From assembly GCA_028275105.1 (NCBI GenBank), contig JAQCNI010000032.1, positions 1-42,131 of the forward strand: a DNA stretch of 42,131 nt, read 5' to 3'. Positions 24,810 to 33,313 of the stretch are shown here, one piece after another; positions within the stretch are counted from its first letter, which is position 1, and each line of letters starts with the position of its first letter. Source of the DNA: Halorubrum sp. GTDB lineage: Archaea; Halobacteriota; Halobacteria; Halobacteriales; Haloferacaceae. The notes below the pieces were generated by a model. It worked only from the letters and a program-made list of their open reading frames with translations, had not been told where the DNA came from and made no database searches. The position numbers were made by a program, and so were the translations under genes.

Positions 24810-26100
24810 ATGAACGCGAGTTCGTCTCGCGGTGTGGTGGGTGATCGCCGTGGTCGGTGAGGCCCGTGACCCGTCGGGGGACGCCGGTCCGCTTCACGGG
24901 GTGACCGTGCTTGACGCCTCCCGCGTGCTCGTGGGCCCGTTCTGTACCATGTAACTCGGCGACCTCGGCGCGGACGTGATCAAGGTCGAGCGGCCGGGAA
25001 CCGGCGACCAGACCCGGACCTGGCGGCCGCCGTCGTTCGGCGAGGGTGAGGACGCCCAGAGCGCGTACTACGTCAGCGTCAACCGGAACAAGCGGTCCGT
25101 GGAGGTGAATCTCGCGACCGACGCGGGCCGCGAGGTGTTCCGCGACCTCGCCCGCGAGGCCGACGTCGCCGTCGAGAACTTCCGCGTCGGGAAGACCGCC
25201 GAGTGGGGGCTTGATTATCCGGACCTCGTCGACGACAACCCCGGGCTGATCTACTGTTCGCTTTCGGGATACGGCGAGTGGGGTCCCGACCGTGACGAAC
25301 CCGCCTACGACGTCATGATGCAGGCCAAGGGCGGGCTGATGTCGATCACGGGCGTCGAGGGCGGGCCGCCGGTCCGGGTCGGCGTCGCGCTCGCGGACGT
25401 CGGCGCGGGGATGTACGCCACCCAGGCGATCCTCGCCGTGCTCCTCGACCGGGAACTCGGCGACGGCACCGGACAGAAGGTCGACGTGAGCCTTCTTCAC
25501 GGGCAGGCGGCGTGGATGAGCTACATCGCGACGAACTACTTCGCGAGCGGCGAGCCGCCGGGCCGGGTGGGGAGCAAACATCCGAACATCGTCCCCTATC
25601 GGGCGTTTGAGACCCGTGACGACTACGTCGTCGTCGCGTGCTCGTCGGACGCCTTTTGACCCCGGCTCTGCGCGGCGCTCGACCGGCCCGACCTCGCCGC
25701 GGACGCGCGGTTCGAGACGAACGAGGGGCGGGTCCGGCATCGGGCGGAACTCGACGTCGAACTCGAGGCCGAGTTCGGCGAGTTGACGACGGCGGCGGCG
25801 GTCGAGACGCTCATGGCCCACGACGTCCCCGCGAGTCGCGTCCGGGACATGGCCGAGCTATTCGACGACCCGCAGGTCGCGGCGCGGGACATGCGCGTGA
25901 CCGTCGACCACCCGACCGCGGGCGAGGTCGAGTTCCCGGAGTCACCGATGAAGTTCTCGCGGACGCCGACCACGGTCCGACGGCACCCGCCGACGCTGGG
26001 TGAGCACACGGAGTCAGTTCTCCGGGAGTACGGCTACGCCGCCGCCGACCTCGCGCGACTCGTCGACGCCGACGCGATCCCGGATCACTCCGACCAGTAG
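24810..26100 (+). pseudogene. CaiB/BaiF CoA-transferase with two in-frame stops
   Basis: A family III CoA-transferase (about 400 residues), the kind that moves CoA between carboxylic acids. The frame from GTG 24850 reads LHGVTVLDASRVLVGPFCTM, TAA at 24952-24954, then LGDLGADVIKVERPG. It continues through GLDYPDLVDDNPGLIYCSLS (catalytic Asp region) and GQKVDVSLLHGQAAWMSYIA to CSSDAF, with TGA at 25657-25659, then PRLCAALDRPDLAADARF and on to the stop at 26100. The second stop replaces a Trp codon by one G-to-A change; the first is one C-to-T change from a Gln codon. The ATG at 24810 is in another frame, so a shift near the start is also possible. The rest is well preserved, so decay is recent. 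Confidence 0.88.
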
Positions 26101-26354
26101 TCGACCGTTTCGTCGACGTCGTAGTAGCCCGACAGCGATCGCTCCTCGCGCCCGCCCGGCGGCGATCCCACGTACACGCCGAACGTTCCCGAATCGGGGT
26201 ACAGCGTCACGTCCGGCTCCGTCATCGTCGAGACGACGAGGTACCGGACCGGGTCGTCGCCGTCGGTGGCCTCGCCGAGTTGCTTCCGGCGGAATCGCGA
26301 CTCGCCCTCCTCGGTTTCGGTCCAGTCGAGGTCGGCTCCGGAGACCCGTCGCAT
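26085..26354 (-). CDS. Hypothetical 89-residue protein
   Basis: Starts MRRVSGADLDWTETEEGESR and ends SGYYDVDETVDYWSE. It is acidic and aromatic-rich near the C-terminus. The layout (polar N-terminus with ESRFRRKQLGEA, then VRYLVVSTM and TEPDVTLYPDSGTFGVYVGSPPGG strands) suggests a small beta domain, but no family is assigned. Its 3' end overlaps the end of the broken CoA-transferase gene by 16 bp, convergently. Confidence 0.7.
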   Translation of the reverse strand: MRRVSGADLDWTETEEGESRFRRKQLGEATDGDDPVRYLVVSTMTEPDVTLYPDSGTFGVYVGSPPGGREERSLSGYYDVDETVDYWSE

Positions 26355-26471
26355 GGCTCGTGCTCGTGGGCCGGAATCAAAGCCGTTGTGGGGTGGCTCG
26401 TCCGCCCCGTTCGGCCACCCCGCCGTTCCCGAACCGGAACCACTAGGACCCGCGACGGCGACCCGTCCCGT

Positions 26472-27398
26472 ATGCAACTCGGCGTCATCGGGCTGGGGCG
26501 GATGGGACGGATCGTCGCGAACCGGACGCTCGAGGCGGGCCACGACGTGGTCGCGTTCGACCTCTCCGCCGAGGCGACGGCGGCCGCGGCGGCGGACGGC
26601 GCGGAGCCCGCCGACGACGTGGCCGACCTCTGCGACCGGCTCGACGGGTCGGGAGCGACGGACGAGGGCGCCAAGCGGATCTGGCTGATGGTGCCCGCGG
26701 GCGACGCGGTCGACGCCACGCTCGCGGACCTCGAACCGCACCTCACCGCCGCCGACGTCGTCGTCGACGGCGGCAACTCCCACTTCGCGGCGTCGGTTCG
26801 TCGGGCCGAGGCGACCGACGCGGCGTACCTCGACTGTGGCACCTCGGGCGGCCCCGCGAGCGCCGAGGAGGGGTTTTCGTTGATGATCGGCGGCCCCGAG
26901 TGGGCTTACGGGGAACTCGTTCCCGTGTTCGACGCGGTTGCCACCGGCCCCGACGGCCACGACCGGATGGGCGAGTCGGGTGCGGGCCACTACGTGAAGA
27001 TGGTCCACAACGGCGTGGAGTACGCGCTGATGCAGGCGTACGGCGAGGGGTTCGAACTGCTCTCTGAGGGGCGCTACGACCTCGACATGGAGTCGATCGC
27101 GCGCACGTGGAACAACGGCGCGGTGATCCGGTCGTGGCTCTTGGAGCTGTGTGAGGAGGCGTTCCGCGAGGAGGGGAACGACCTCGGCGACGTCGCGGAC
27201 CACGTCGCCGGCGGCTCCACCGGGACGTGGACGGTCGAGGAGGCGCTCGAACGGGAGGTCCCGGTGCCGCTCATCTATCAGGCGCTCGCCGAGCGATTCG
27301 ACTCGCGCAACGAGGGGCGGTTCTCGCGCCGCCTCGCCAATCGACTGCGGTACGGCTTCGGCCGACACGAGGTTCGGCGCCGATCGGACGGGGACTGA
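26472..27398 (+). CDS. gnd: 6-phosphogluconate dehydrogenase (decarboxylating)
   Basis: A 308-residue short-type 6-phosphogluconate dehydrogenase, yielding ribulose-5-phosphate and CO2 in the oxidative pentose phosphate pathway. It has the dinucleotide loop GLGRMG (7-12), VVDGGNSHFA (98-106), the substrate loop LDCGTSGGPASAEEGFSLMIGG (120-141) and the catalytic GAGHYVKMVHNGVEYALMQ (K176, N180). The short form lacks the extra helical repeat of the roughly 470-residue bacterial enzymes, as in other haloarchaea. The cofactor (NAD or NADP) cannot be settled by eye. The start is MQLGVIGLGRMG. Confidence 0.95.
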   Translation: MQLGVIGLGRMGRIVANRTLEAGHDVVAFDLSAEATAAAAADGAEPADDVADLCDRLDGSGATDEGAKRIWLMVPAGDAVDATLADLEPHLTAADVVVDGGNSHFAASVRRAEATDAAYLDCGTSGGPASAEEGFSLMIGGPEWAYGELVPVFDAVATGPDGHDRMGESGAGHYVKMVHNGVEYALMQAYGEGFELLSEGRYDLDMESIARTWNNGAVIRSWLLELCEEAFREEGNDLGDVADHVAGGSTGTWTVEEALEREVPVPLIYQALAERFDSRNEGRFSRRLANRLRYGFGRHEVRRRSDGD

Positions 27399-27490
27399 AC
27401 GTCCCGGTGGAGCGCCACCGGCCACTGCTGAGGTCGCATCGCCGCTACGCATTCTTTCGATCTCTTCCGTCGACGCCGTCCGGGAAACGC

Positions 27491-27498
27491 TTATATAG
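27491..27498 (+). promoter_or_regulatory. Strong TATA box before the DUF5802-like gene
   Basis: TTATATAG, preceded by an A-rich BRE-like GGAAACGC, is centred about 32 bp before the ATG at 27527. It implies a leader of only about 5-8 bases. Confidence 0.6.
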
Positions 27499-27526
27499 TA
27501 CCGTGTTAGAGGTTATCACGCACGGC

Positions 27527-27871
27527 ATGTTTGAACGATTCTCGAGCGGCTACTACTTGGGGGAACTGTACGTGGAACCCCACGACGGCGAGCGGGCCGT
27601 CATCCAGCGGGCGGATCACGAACGCGTCAACGAGCAGTTGTATGCCGACGGCGACGGGGTCGAGCGGCTCGACGCGCCGCTCGTGATGAAACTCGACGCG
27701 GGGCACATCCCGGTCGGCGGCGACGAGGGGGTTCCGAGCGGCACGCTCGCGGTCCCCCGATCCATCGCGGACGAGGACCTCCCGGCGCCGAGGAACGTCC
27801 TGCTCGCGGACGCCGACCGCGCGGAAAACCTCCTCCGATGGGAGGGCTGGGAACCGTCCACGAAGGCGTGA
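27527..27871 (+). CDS. DUF5802-like haloarchaeal protein
   Basis: A 114-residue acidic protein starting MFERFSSGYYLGELYVEPHD. The opening FERFSSGYYLG-LYVEP and RADHERVNEQLYADGDGVER are, as I recall, characteristic of the haloarchaea-specific DUF5802 family. Its function is unknown. A very good TATA box immediately upstream suggests strong expression. No membrane span or metal motif is present. Confidence 0.82.
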   Translation: MFERFSSGYYLGELYVEPHDGERAVIQRADHERVNEQLYADGDGVERLDAPLVMKLDAGHIPVGGDEGVPSGTLAVPRSIADEDLPAPRNVLLADADRAENLLRWEGWEPSTKA

Positions 27872-27974
27872 CGGGACCGAAACGGATCGATTCGGATGGT
27901 GGGTCACGCTCGCGGTCGACTTGGTCGCGCCTGCGGTCGACGAACCTTTGGCGTCGGCCCGGAACCCGATCCGT

Positions 27975-28883
27975 ATGATCGATCGGCTGCTCGGCCGCGC
28001 CGAGTTGAAGGAACGGATCGAGACGCTCGAGGAGGAGAAGCGCCACCTCGAGCGGCGCGCGGAGGCCGAGGAGCGGCGCCGATCGGAGGCCGCCGCGGAT
28101 CGACAGCGCGCGGAGAAGCGCGTCAATCACCTCGAGGACCGGATCGAGGAGCTTGAGGACCGGGTCGAACGCGCCGAACGCGACGAGACGACCGTCGAGT
28201 TCCGGCGGGTAACGGACGCGCGGGACGCGCGGCTCGACGACGTCCTCGGCCGCCTCCGCGGGGTCGAGAGCGACGATCCGGAGGGGGTGCTCACGGCATT
28301 CATCCCCGACGGCGACGCGGTCCCGGCGAGCGTTACCGACTGGTTCGGCGACCGGACCCGGCTCGTTCGCCGAGCCGCGCCGACGGTCGTGGTCGCCGAC
28401 GACACCGGTGCGGTGAGCGCCGCGCTCTCGCCCACCATCGAGCCGGAGCCGTTCGACCGGTGGGCCGACGCCCCGCGGCTGGACCCCTCGTGGTTCCGCC
28501 CGACCGGCCGGTTCGCGTTCGCGGTGGTCCGGTCGGACACCTTCGCGCTCGGCGTGTACGAGGGCGACGAACGCACTGCGTTCGAGGGGTTCGACTCCGA
28601 CGTGAAGGAGGCCCACTCCAAGGGCGGATTCTCGCAGGGGCGCTTCGAGCGCCGGCGAGAGGGGCAGATCGACGATCATCTTACAAAGGCGAACCGGGAG
28701 CTCGCCGCCGTCGCCGACGCGGACGACGTCGCCCGCGTGATCGCCGTCGGCGAGCGGAGCGTCCTCGGGGAGGTCCGCGATCACGCCGACGTCACCGACG
28801 TCTCGGACGCGACGGGGAAGCCGGAGGCCGCCCTCACCGACGCATTCCGCGACTTCTGGACCACACGGGTCCACGCGATCTGA
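27975..28883 (+). CDS. Vms1/ANKZF1-like (VLRF1) release-factor-type protein
   Basis: A 302-residue protein. The first 75 residues are a long coiled coil (LKERIETLEEEKRHLERRAE and on to RVERAERDE). The rest resembles the release-factor-like VLRF1 domain of Vms1/ANKZF1, which cleaves peptidyl-tRNA on stalled large ribosomal subunits. The key loop HSKGGFSQGRFERRRE (214-229) carries the GGxxQ pattern (Q221), analogous to the catalytic Gln of the release factor family. A role in ribosome quality control is inferred from the family. It has no zinc-finger or ankyrin parts, unlike eukaryotic members. The start MIDRLLGRAELKERIE is natural. Confidence 0.85.
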   Translation: MIDRLLGRAELKERIETLEEEKRHLERRAEAEERRRSEAAADRQRAEKRVNHLEDRIEELEDRVERAERDETTVEFRRVTDARDARLDDVLGRLRGVESDDPEGVLTAFIPDGDAVPASVTDWFGDRTRLVRRAAPTVVVADDTGAVSAALSPTIEPEPFDRWADAPRLDPSWFRPTGRFAFAVVRSDTFALGVYEGDERTAFEGFDSDVKEAHSKGGFSQGRFERRREGQIDDHLTKANRELAAVADADDVARVIAVGERSVLGEVRDHADVTDVSDATGKPEAALTDAFRDFWTTRVHAI

Positions 28884-29129
28884 GGCGCCTCGTTCGCGCG
28901 GTTCGGCTCCACCCCCGTATCCGTCGACGATCCGGCTTCTTGCCGACGCTAATCGACTAACAACTATGGTGTCTAGTGACGTACCGACCGGCGGAGGGAC
29001 CGTCACACGCTCCCTCCTCCCCTCCCTCGATTTTTACGTCGGTTCCGCACGCCGAGTCGAAGCGGATAGCCGTCTGTCGACTCCGATCCGAGGAACAGGC
29101 CTATTCCCGCGACGCACGGTAGTGGATCC
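28884..29129. other. 246-bp spacer upstream of the secreted peptidase
   Basis: No gene is visible. It contains a CTCCCTCCTCCCCTCCC pyrimidine tract followed by ATTTTTACG (29009-29038), which could end transcription of the Vms1-like gene. A weak CTATTCCCG TATA-like stretch lies near 29100. Confidence 0.35.
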
Positions 29130-31310
29130 ATGATACGGTCGGGTCCGGAGTCCGCTGTTCGGTCCGCCCTCATCGCCCTACTCGCTGCTGCCCTGATCGT
29201 CGCCGCGCTGCCGGTCGCCGGAGGCGCGGCGCTCGACGACCGCGGTGGCTTTAGTGAGGAAACCTTCCACGGTTCGGTCGGGCCCGAGCCGCTCGACGGG
29301 GCCGGGAGCGCCTCGCTCGCCGACGGGGACCGTGGCGCCGACGCCGGTCAGATCGACGACGAGGACACGATCCGCCTGCGGAACGAGCTGTTCGCGACGG
29401 ACGAGGCCGGGACGGTCGGGGTCACGACGCGGGCGGAGCTCCCCGATCGGGTGACGGAGTTCCGGGTGACCCTGCTCAGCGCGATCGACGCCGCGGTCGA
29501 GGCCGACGGGTTCGAGCCGGCCGACGACGCCGGCCCCGACGAGTCGGCGTGGGTGTGGGACGGCGAGACGGCGAACCCCTCGCTCACCTACGCGACGGAC
29601 GCCAACGAAACCGTCGAGGCGGCGGGCCCGCTCGGCGCTCGCGGCACCTACCGCTTCGTCGACGCCGGCGAGTGGGCCTTGGTCAGGACGCCGCGGACGA
29701 GCGCGAGCTGGTCGTACACCGGCCAGTACGACGGGGACGTCCGCCTGAGCCGCGAGAACGCCGTCGACGGCGAGGGAGTCGCCTCACAGGCGGCGGCGTT
29801 CCTCGGTCCCTACGAGGAGCACGTCCGCGAGGCCGACGGCCAGCGCTACCGGCTGATCGTCCCCGCCGCGGCCGACCCGGAGGCGACGCCCGACGAGGTG
29901 TTCGACGTCTTCGCGTCGGCGTCGACCGCGCTGCAGGTCGGCGCGCGCGACGAGACGGTGTTCGCGGTCGCCGCTCCCACCGATGTCGTCGAGTGGGGCG
30001 TCCGCGGGCTCCAGATCGGCGACGCCGACCTGTGGGTCCGGGACGCCGAGCCGGCGGGCACGACCGCGGACGTCTGGACCCACGAGTACGTTCACACGCG
30101 GCAGGCGTACCGGGCCGAGCCGAGCGGCCGGTGGATAACCGAGGCGCGCGCGACCTACTACGCCGCGCTGTTCGCGCTCGACCGCGGCGCCGCCGACTTC
30201 GAGGCGTTCGAGGAGACCTTAGCGCGCGGCGAGCGCGACCCCGACGCGTCGGCCGTCCTCGCCGACCCCGGCACGTGGGAGGCGAACCCCGACTACACGA
30301 AGGGCGCGCTCGTCGCCGGAGAGATCGACCGGCGGCTCCGCGTCGCGACCGACGGGAGCGCCTCGCTCGCCACGGTCCTCCGCGAACTGAACGCCGCGTA
30401 CGGGCCGGTCACCAACGCGGACGTCCTCGACGCGATCGAGGCCGCCGCGGCCGAGGGGGCCGACGCCGAGACCGCGGCCGCGGTCCGGGCTGAGGCCGAG
30501 CGCCTGACGACCACCCGGGAGACGGCCGACACGTGGGACCGCGCGGCCCACGCCGAGGCGTTCGGCGAGACGCCGGCGCGGGTCGGCTACGCGCTCGCCG
30601 ACGACGGCGTCCGGGCGACCGGCGAGTATCGGGACCGCCCGGTCGCCCGCGACCCGGTCGAACTGGTGACCGGCGAGACGCTCGCGCTCGCCGTCGACGT
30701 GGCCAACACGGGCGGCGTCGCGGGCGAGTACGACCTCGCGATGACCGTCGACGGCGAGGTCGTCGCGGCGCGAAACGGCTCGCTCGACGCCGGCGCGGAG
30801 ACGACCGCCGCGTTCGAGCACGACTTCGCGGAGCCGGGGGAGTACGCGGTCCGGGTCGCCGGCGAGCGGCTGACGGTCGCCGTCTCGGAACCCGCGCCGC
30901 CCTCGGTCCGCGACGTCTCGGCCGCCGCCGACCGCGTGACCGCCGGCGAGTCGGTGCGCGTCACCGCGACCGTCGGCAACGACGCGAGCCTCCCCGCCGG
31001 GTCCGACGTCGAGTTCCGGGTCGACGGCGAGACGGTCGCGACGGCCCCCGTCCGACTCGACGCCGACGCCGAGGGGACGGTCGAGCGGACCGTCACGCTC
31101 GGGGAGTCGGCGGGAGCCGGGGGGATCAGCGGCGACCGCGAGGTGACCGTGAGCGTCGTCGGCCCCACCGACGAGGCGTCGACGGCGGTCGTGGTCGAGG
31201 GAGAGGGACCGCTCGGCGACGGGACCGACGACGGCGCGCCCGGATTCGGGGCCGTCGCCGCCGTGATCGCGCTGCTTTCGGCCGCGGCGCTGTTCGGACG
31301 GCGCGGATGA
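29130..31310 (+). CDS. Secreted HExxH metallopeptidase with PGF-CTERM-like anchor
   Basis: A 726-residue exported protein. An N-terminal signal peptide (SALIALLAAALIVAALPVAGGA) is followed by a gluzincin-like catalytic region. HEYVHTRQ supplies H318, E319 and H322, and E338 in RWITEARATYYAAL is the likely third ligand. Two CARDB/Ig-like domains follow (about 505-590, LALAVDVANTGGVAGEYDLA; and about 598-690, VTATVGNDASLPAGSDVEFRV). The end, DDGAPGFGAVAAVIALLSAAALFGRRG, is a PGF-CTERM-type sorting tail: PGF, a hydrophobic span, then basic residues. Archaeosortase A would swap this for a lipid anchor at the cell surface. The substrate is unknown. Confidence 0.85.
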   Translation: MIRSGPESAVRSALIALLAAALIVAALPVAGGAALDDRGGFSEETFHGSVGPEPLDGAGSASLADGDRGADAGQIDDEDTIRLRNELFATDEAGTVGVTTRAELPDRVTEFRVTLLSAIDAAVEADGFEPADDAGPDESAWVWDGETANPSLTYATDANETVEAAGPLGARGTYRFVDAGEWALVRTPRTSASWSYTGQYDGDVRLSRENAVDGEGVASQAAAFLGPYEEHVREADGQRYRLIVPAAADPEATPDEVFDVFASASTALQVGARDETVFAVAAPTDVVEWGVRGLQIGDADLWVRDAEPAGTTADVWTHEYVHTRQAYRAEPSGRWITEARATYYAALFALDRGAADFEAFEETLARGERDPDASAVLADPGTWEANPDYTKGALVAGEIDRRLRVATDGSASLATVLRELNAAYGPVTNADVLDAIEAAAAEGADAETAAAVRAEAERLTTTRETADTWDRAAHAEAFGETPARVGYALADDGVRATGEYRDRPVARDPVELVTGETLALAVDVANTGGVAGEYDLAMTVDGEVVAARNGSLDAGAETTAAFEHDFAEPGEYAVRVAGERLTVAVSEPAPPSVRDVSAAADRVTAGESVRVTATVGNDASLPAGSDVEFRVDGETVATAPVRLDADAEGTVERTVTLGESAGAGGISGDREVTVSVVGPTDEASTAVVVEGEGPLGDGTDDGAPGFGAVAAVIALLSAAALFGRRG

Positions 31311-31332
31311 CCGCGATCTCTTTCATAAATAT
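31311..31332. terminator. AT-rich convergent terminator region
   Basis: Between the peptidase stop and the rhodanese stop lies TTTCATAAATATTTAAAAAG, very AT-rich for this genome. It offers T-rich tracts on both strands, as archaeal terminators do, for two convergent genes. Confidence 0.5.
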
Positions 31333-31737
31333 TTAAAAAGGTGCTTCCGGGCCCTCATTGGGGTCGTCGCGCCCCGGTTCGCCGGCCTCCGGTTCGGTCG
31401 CCACCAACTCGCCGACGCCGCGCTCCCACGCCTCGACGCCTCCGCGGAGGCTCTCGACGCGCGCGCTCCCGGTCCCGGCGTAGCTCCCGATGAGCTTGGC
31501 GGCCTGTCTGCTGGCGACCCCGTGGGGGCAGACGGTGACGATCCGCGAGGCGCCTTCGAGCTCCTTGACGCGCGTCGTCAGTTCCGGAAACGGGACGCAC
31601 TCGCTGTCGGGGAGGTGGCCGCGGTCGAACGCGCGTCGATCGCGGATGTCGACGACGCGGAGGTTGCCCGTGTTGCTTCCGTCGCCCTCGCCGTCGAGGA
31701 GCGCCGCCAGCTCCTCGGGGTCGATCTCCCCGTCCAT
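31333..31737 (-). CDS. Rhodanese-like domain protein
   Basis: A 134-residue single rhodanese domain. It has VVDIRDRRAFDRGHLPDSECVPFPEL (28-53) and the active loop VTVCPHGVASRQAAKLIGSY with Cys70, where rhodaneses carry a persulfide. VESLRGGVEAWERGVG closes the domain and the tail is acidic. The likely role is sulfur transfer or thiosulfate handling in the cytoplasm. The ATG overlaps the stop of the cupin gene by one base, so they form a two-gene operon. Confidence 0.92.
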   Translation of the reverse strand: MDGEIDPEELAALLDGEGDGSNTGNLRVVDIRDRRAFDRGHLPDSECVPFPELTTRVKELEGASRIVTVCPHGVASRQAAKLIGSYAGTGSARVESLRGGVEAWERGVGELVATEPEAGEPGRDDPNEGPEAPF

Positions 31738-32063
31738 CAGGGGAGCGGGCAGAGGCTCGCCGTGAGCACGGCTCGTTCGTCGGTGTCGTTTCGGGCGCCG
31801 TGGACCGCGCCGCGCTCGTTCGGGACCACCGCGGGCGCCGCGAGCATCTCCTCGGTGCCGTCTCTGACGACGGTCAGTTCCCCCTCGATCACGTGGAAGA
31901 CGTTGGTCGCGTCGGCGTGCTCGTGCGGGTCGACGGCGGCTCCCGGGCCGAGGACGAACGCCTTGACGAGCACGTCGTCGGTGACGACGAGTTCGACCGT
32001 CTCGGCCTCGCCCGGGGCGGGGTCGAGATCGTCGACGGCGTCGGCGTATCTGTCGATCGTCAT
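31737..32063 (-). CDS. Small cupin protein
   Basis: A 108-residue single cupin domain. The metal-binding core is GAAVDPHEHADATNVFHVIEGELTVV, with the HxH pair and the Gly-rich turn, and a second motif near NERGAVHGARND supplies another His. Small cupins bind a metal and act as dioxygenases, isomerases or sensors; the substrate is unknown. It is the first gene of the operon with the rhodanese, which hints at a sulfur- or thiol-related role (cysteine dioxygenase-like chemistry is one option), but this is only inference. Confidence 0.88.
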   Translation of the reverse strand: MTIDRYADAVDDLDPAPGEAETVELVVTDDVLVKAFVLGPGAAVDPHEHADATNVFHVIEGELTVVRDGTEEMLAAPAVVPNERGAVHGARNDTDERAVLTASLCPLP

Positions 32064-32106
32064 GCCATATCGTGGTGGCCGTCGGTACTAAACGGATCCG
32101 GCGCGC

Positions 32107-33078
32107 TCACTCCCGCGCGCCGGGCGGGAGCGGGTCGGCGTGGTCGACGATCGCGTCGGCGACGCGGTGCGGGTCCTCGTGGACCACCCAGTGGGTCGCC
32201 CCGTCGACGGTCATCAGCCGCCCGTCCGCGCAGTGCTCGACGCTCCTGCCGGCCATCCGCTTCTCGAGGAACCGATCGTTTGCGCCCCAGATCACGAGCG
32301 TGGGGACCTCGACGCGGGTGGTCTCCGGCTCGGGTCGGTCGCGGACGATCGCCCGATACCAGTTCACCATCGCCTCGAACGCGCCCTCGCGGTTCCACGC
32401 GCGTCGATAGCGGCGGAAGTCCTCGTCGGCGAACGTCCCCGGATTGCTCGTCTTCCGCATGCTCCGGACCGGAAGCCGCCAGTTCCCGGCCCTGGCGACC
32501 GCCTCGGGGAGCGTCGGGAGCTGGAACGCGAGCACGTACCAGCTCTTGAGCCGCTGGCTCCACGAGCCGCGGAGCGTCCGTTCGAAGACGGTCGGATGCG
32601 GAACGTTGACCGCGACGAACTCGGAGAGCCGGTCGGCGTGGTGGAGTACGAGCCACCAGCCGACCGCCGCCCCCCAGTCGTGGCCCGCGACCGCGGCCGT
32701 CTCCCGGCCGAACGCGTCGATCACCCCGACGACGTCGCGGGCGAGCTCGTCGATCCGGTAGTCGCCGACGTCGGGCGGTTTCGCCGAGTGGTTGTAGCCA
32801 CGTTGGTCGGGGACGACGACGCGATATCCCGCGTTCGCGAGTGGGACGATCGTCTCGTGCCAGCCGTACCAGAACTCGGGGAATCCGTGGAGGAGGACGA
32901 GCAGTTTCCCGTCCTCCGGTCCGGCCTCGACGGCGTGGAGGCGAACGCCGTTCGTTTCGATCGTTCGGGACGTCCCCGGCACCTCTTCGGGAATTTCGTC
33001 CGCGGGGACGTCGCCGGCAAGCGCCTCGTCGTCGCGGATCTCTCCGCGTGGGGCCGTCCCGTCCGAGCCGTCGGTCAT
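32107..33078 (-). CDS. Alpha/beta hydrolase, epoxide hydrolase-like
   Basis: A 323-residue alpha/beta hydrolase. The oxyanion motif HGFPEFWYGW (64-73), DQRGYNHSAKP, the nucleophile elbow GHDWGAAVGW with D134, and the catalytic His at about 296 (ATHWVVHEDPHRV) match soluble epoxide hydrolases. These open epoxides through an Asp ester; haloalkane dehalogenases share the Asp, so that is the alternative. The N-terminal 35 residues are an acidic haloarchaeal leader. The start at 33078 (MTDGSDGTAP) is chosen because the longer in-frame extension crosses the promoter region of the divergent livH gene. Confidence 0.9.
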   Translation of the reverse strand: MTDGSDGTAPRGEIRDDEALAGDVPADEIPEEVPGTSRTIETNGVRLHAVEAGPEDGKLLVLLHGFPEFWYGWHETIVPLANAGYRVVVPDQRGYNHSAKPPDVGDYRIDELARDVVGVIDAFGRETAAVAGHDWGAAVGWWLVLHHADRLSEFVAVNVPHPTVFERTLRGSWSQRLKSWYVLAFQLPTLPEAVARAGNWRLPVRSMRKTSNPGTFADEDFRRYRRAWNREGAFEAMVNWYRAIVRDRPEPETTRVEVPTLVIWGANDRFLEKRMAGRSVEHCADGRLMTVDGATHWVVHEDPHRVADAIVDHADPLPPGARE

Positions 33079-33313
33079 ACCGACCGATCGGTCCGCGTCG
33101 ACTAATAGGTGCGTCCGACCGGCTGCGGCTACGTCGAGACCGTGTCGGGGACGCTTGACGGCAGGGTGGTTATCCCCATCCAGTGTATTCTTCATATTGC
33201 TCGAAGAGCTTATACGTGGGTGAACACGGCCGACACCGGCGGTTTCCAGCGTACGTTCGGTGAAAACACTCTTATGGATTGATTTCACACGATGTTTCGA
33301 GGAGTGTTATCAC
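33079..33313. promoter_or_regulatory. Divergent control region between hydrolase and livH
   Basis: A 235-bp spacer, AT-rich in its second half. Candidate rightward elements are GCTTATACG (33208-33216), and GAAAACACT followed by CTTATGG (33262-33277), which lies about 40 bp before the livH GTG. GTGTTATCACG at about 33304-33314 straddles the start codon. No known operator motif is recognised. Confidence 0.45.

Noticed and set aside
25657..25659. TGA in the CoA-transferase as a selenocysteine or recoded Trp codon
   Set aside because: A TAA stop in the same gene and the absence of known stop recoding in haloarchaea make simple mutation far more likely.
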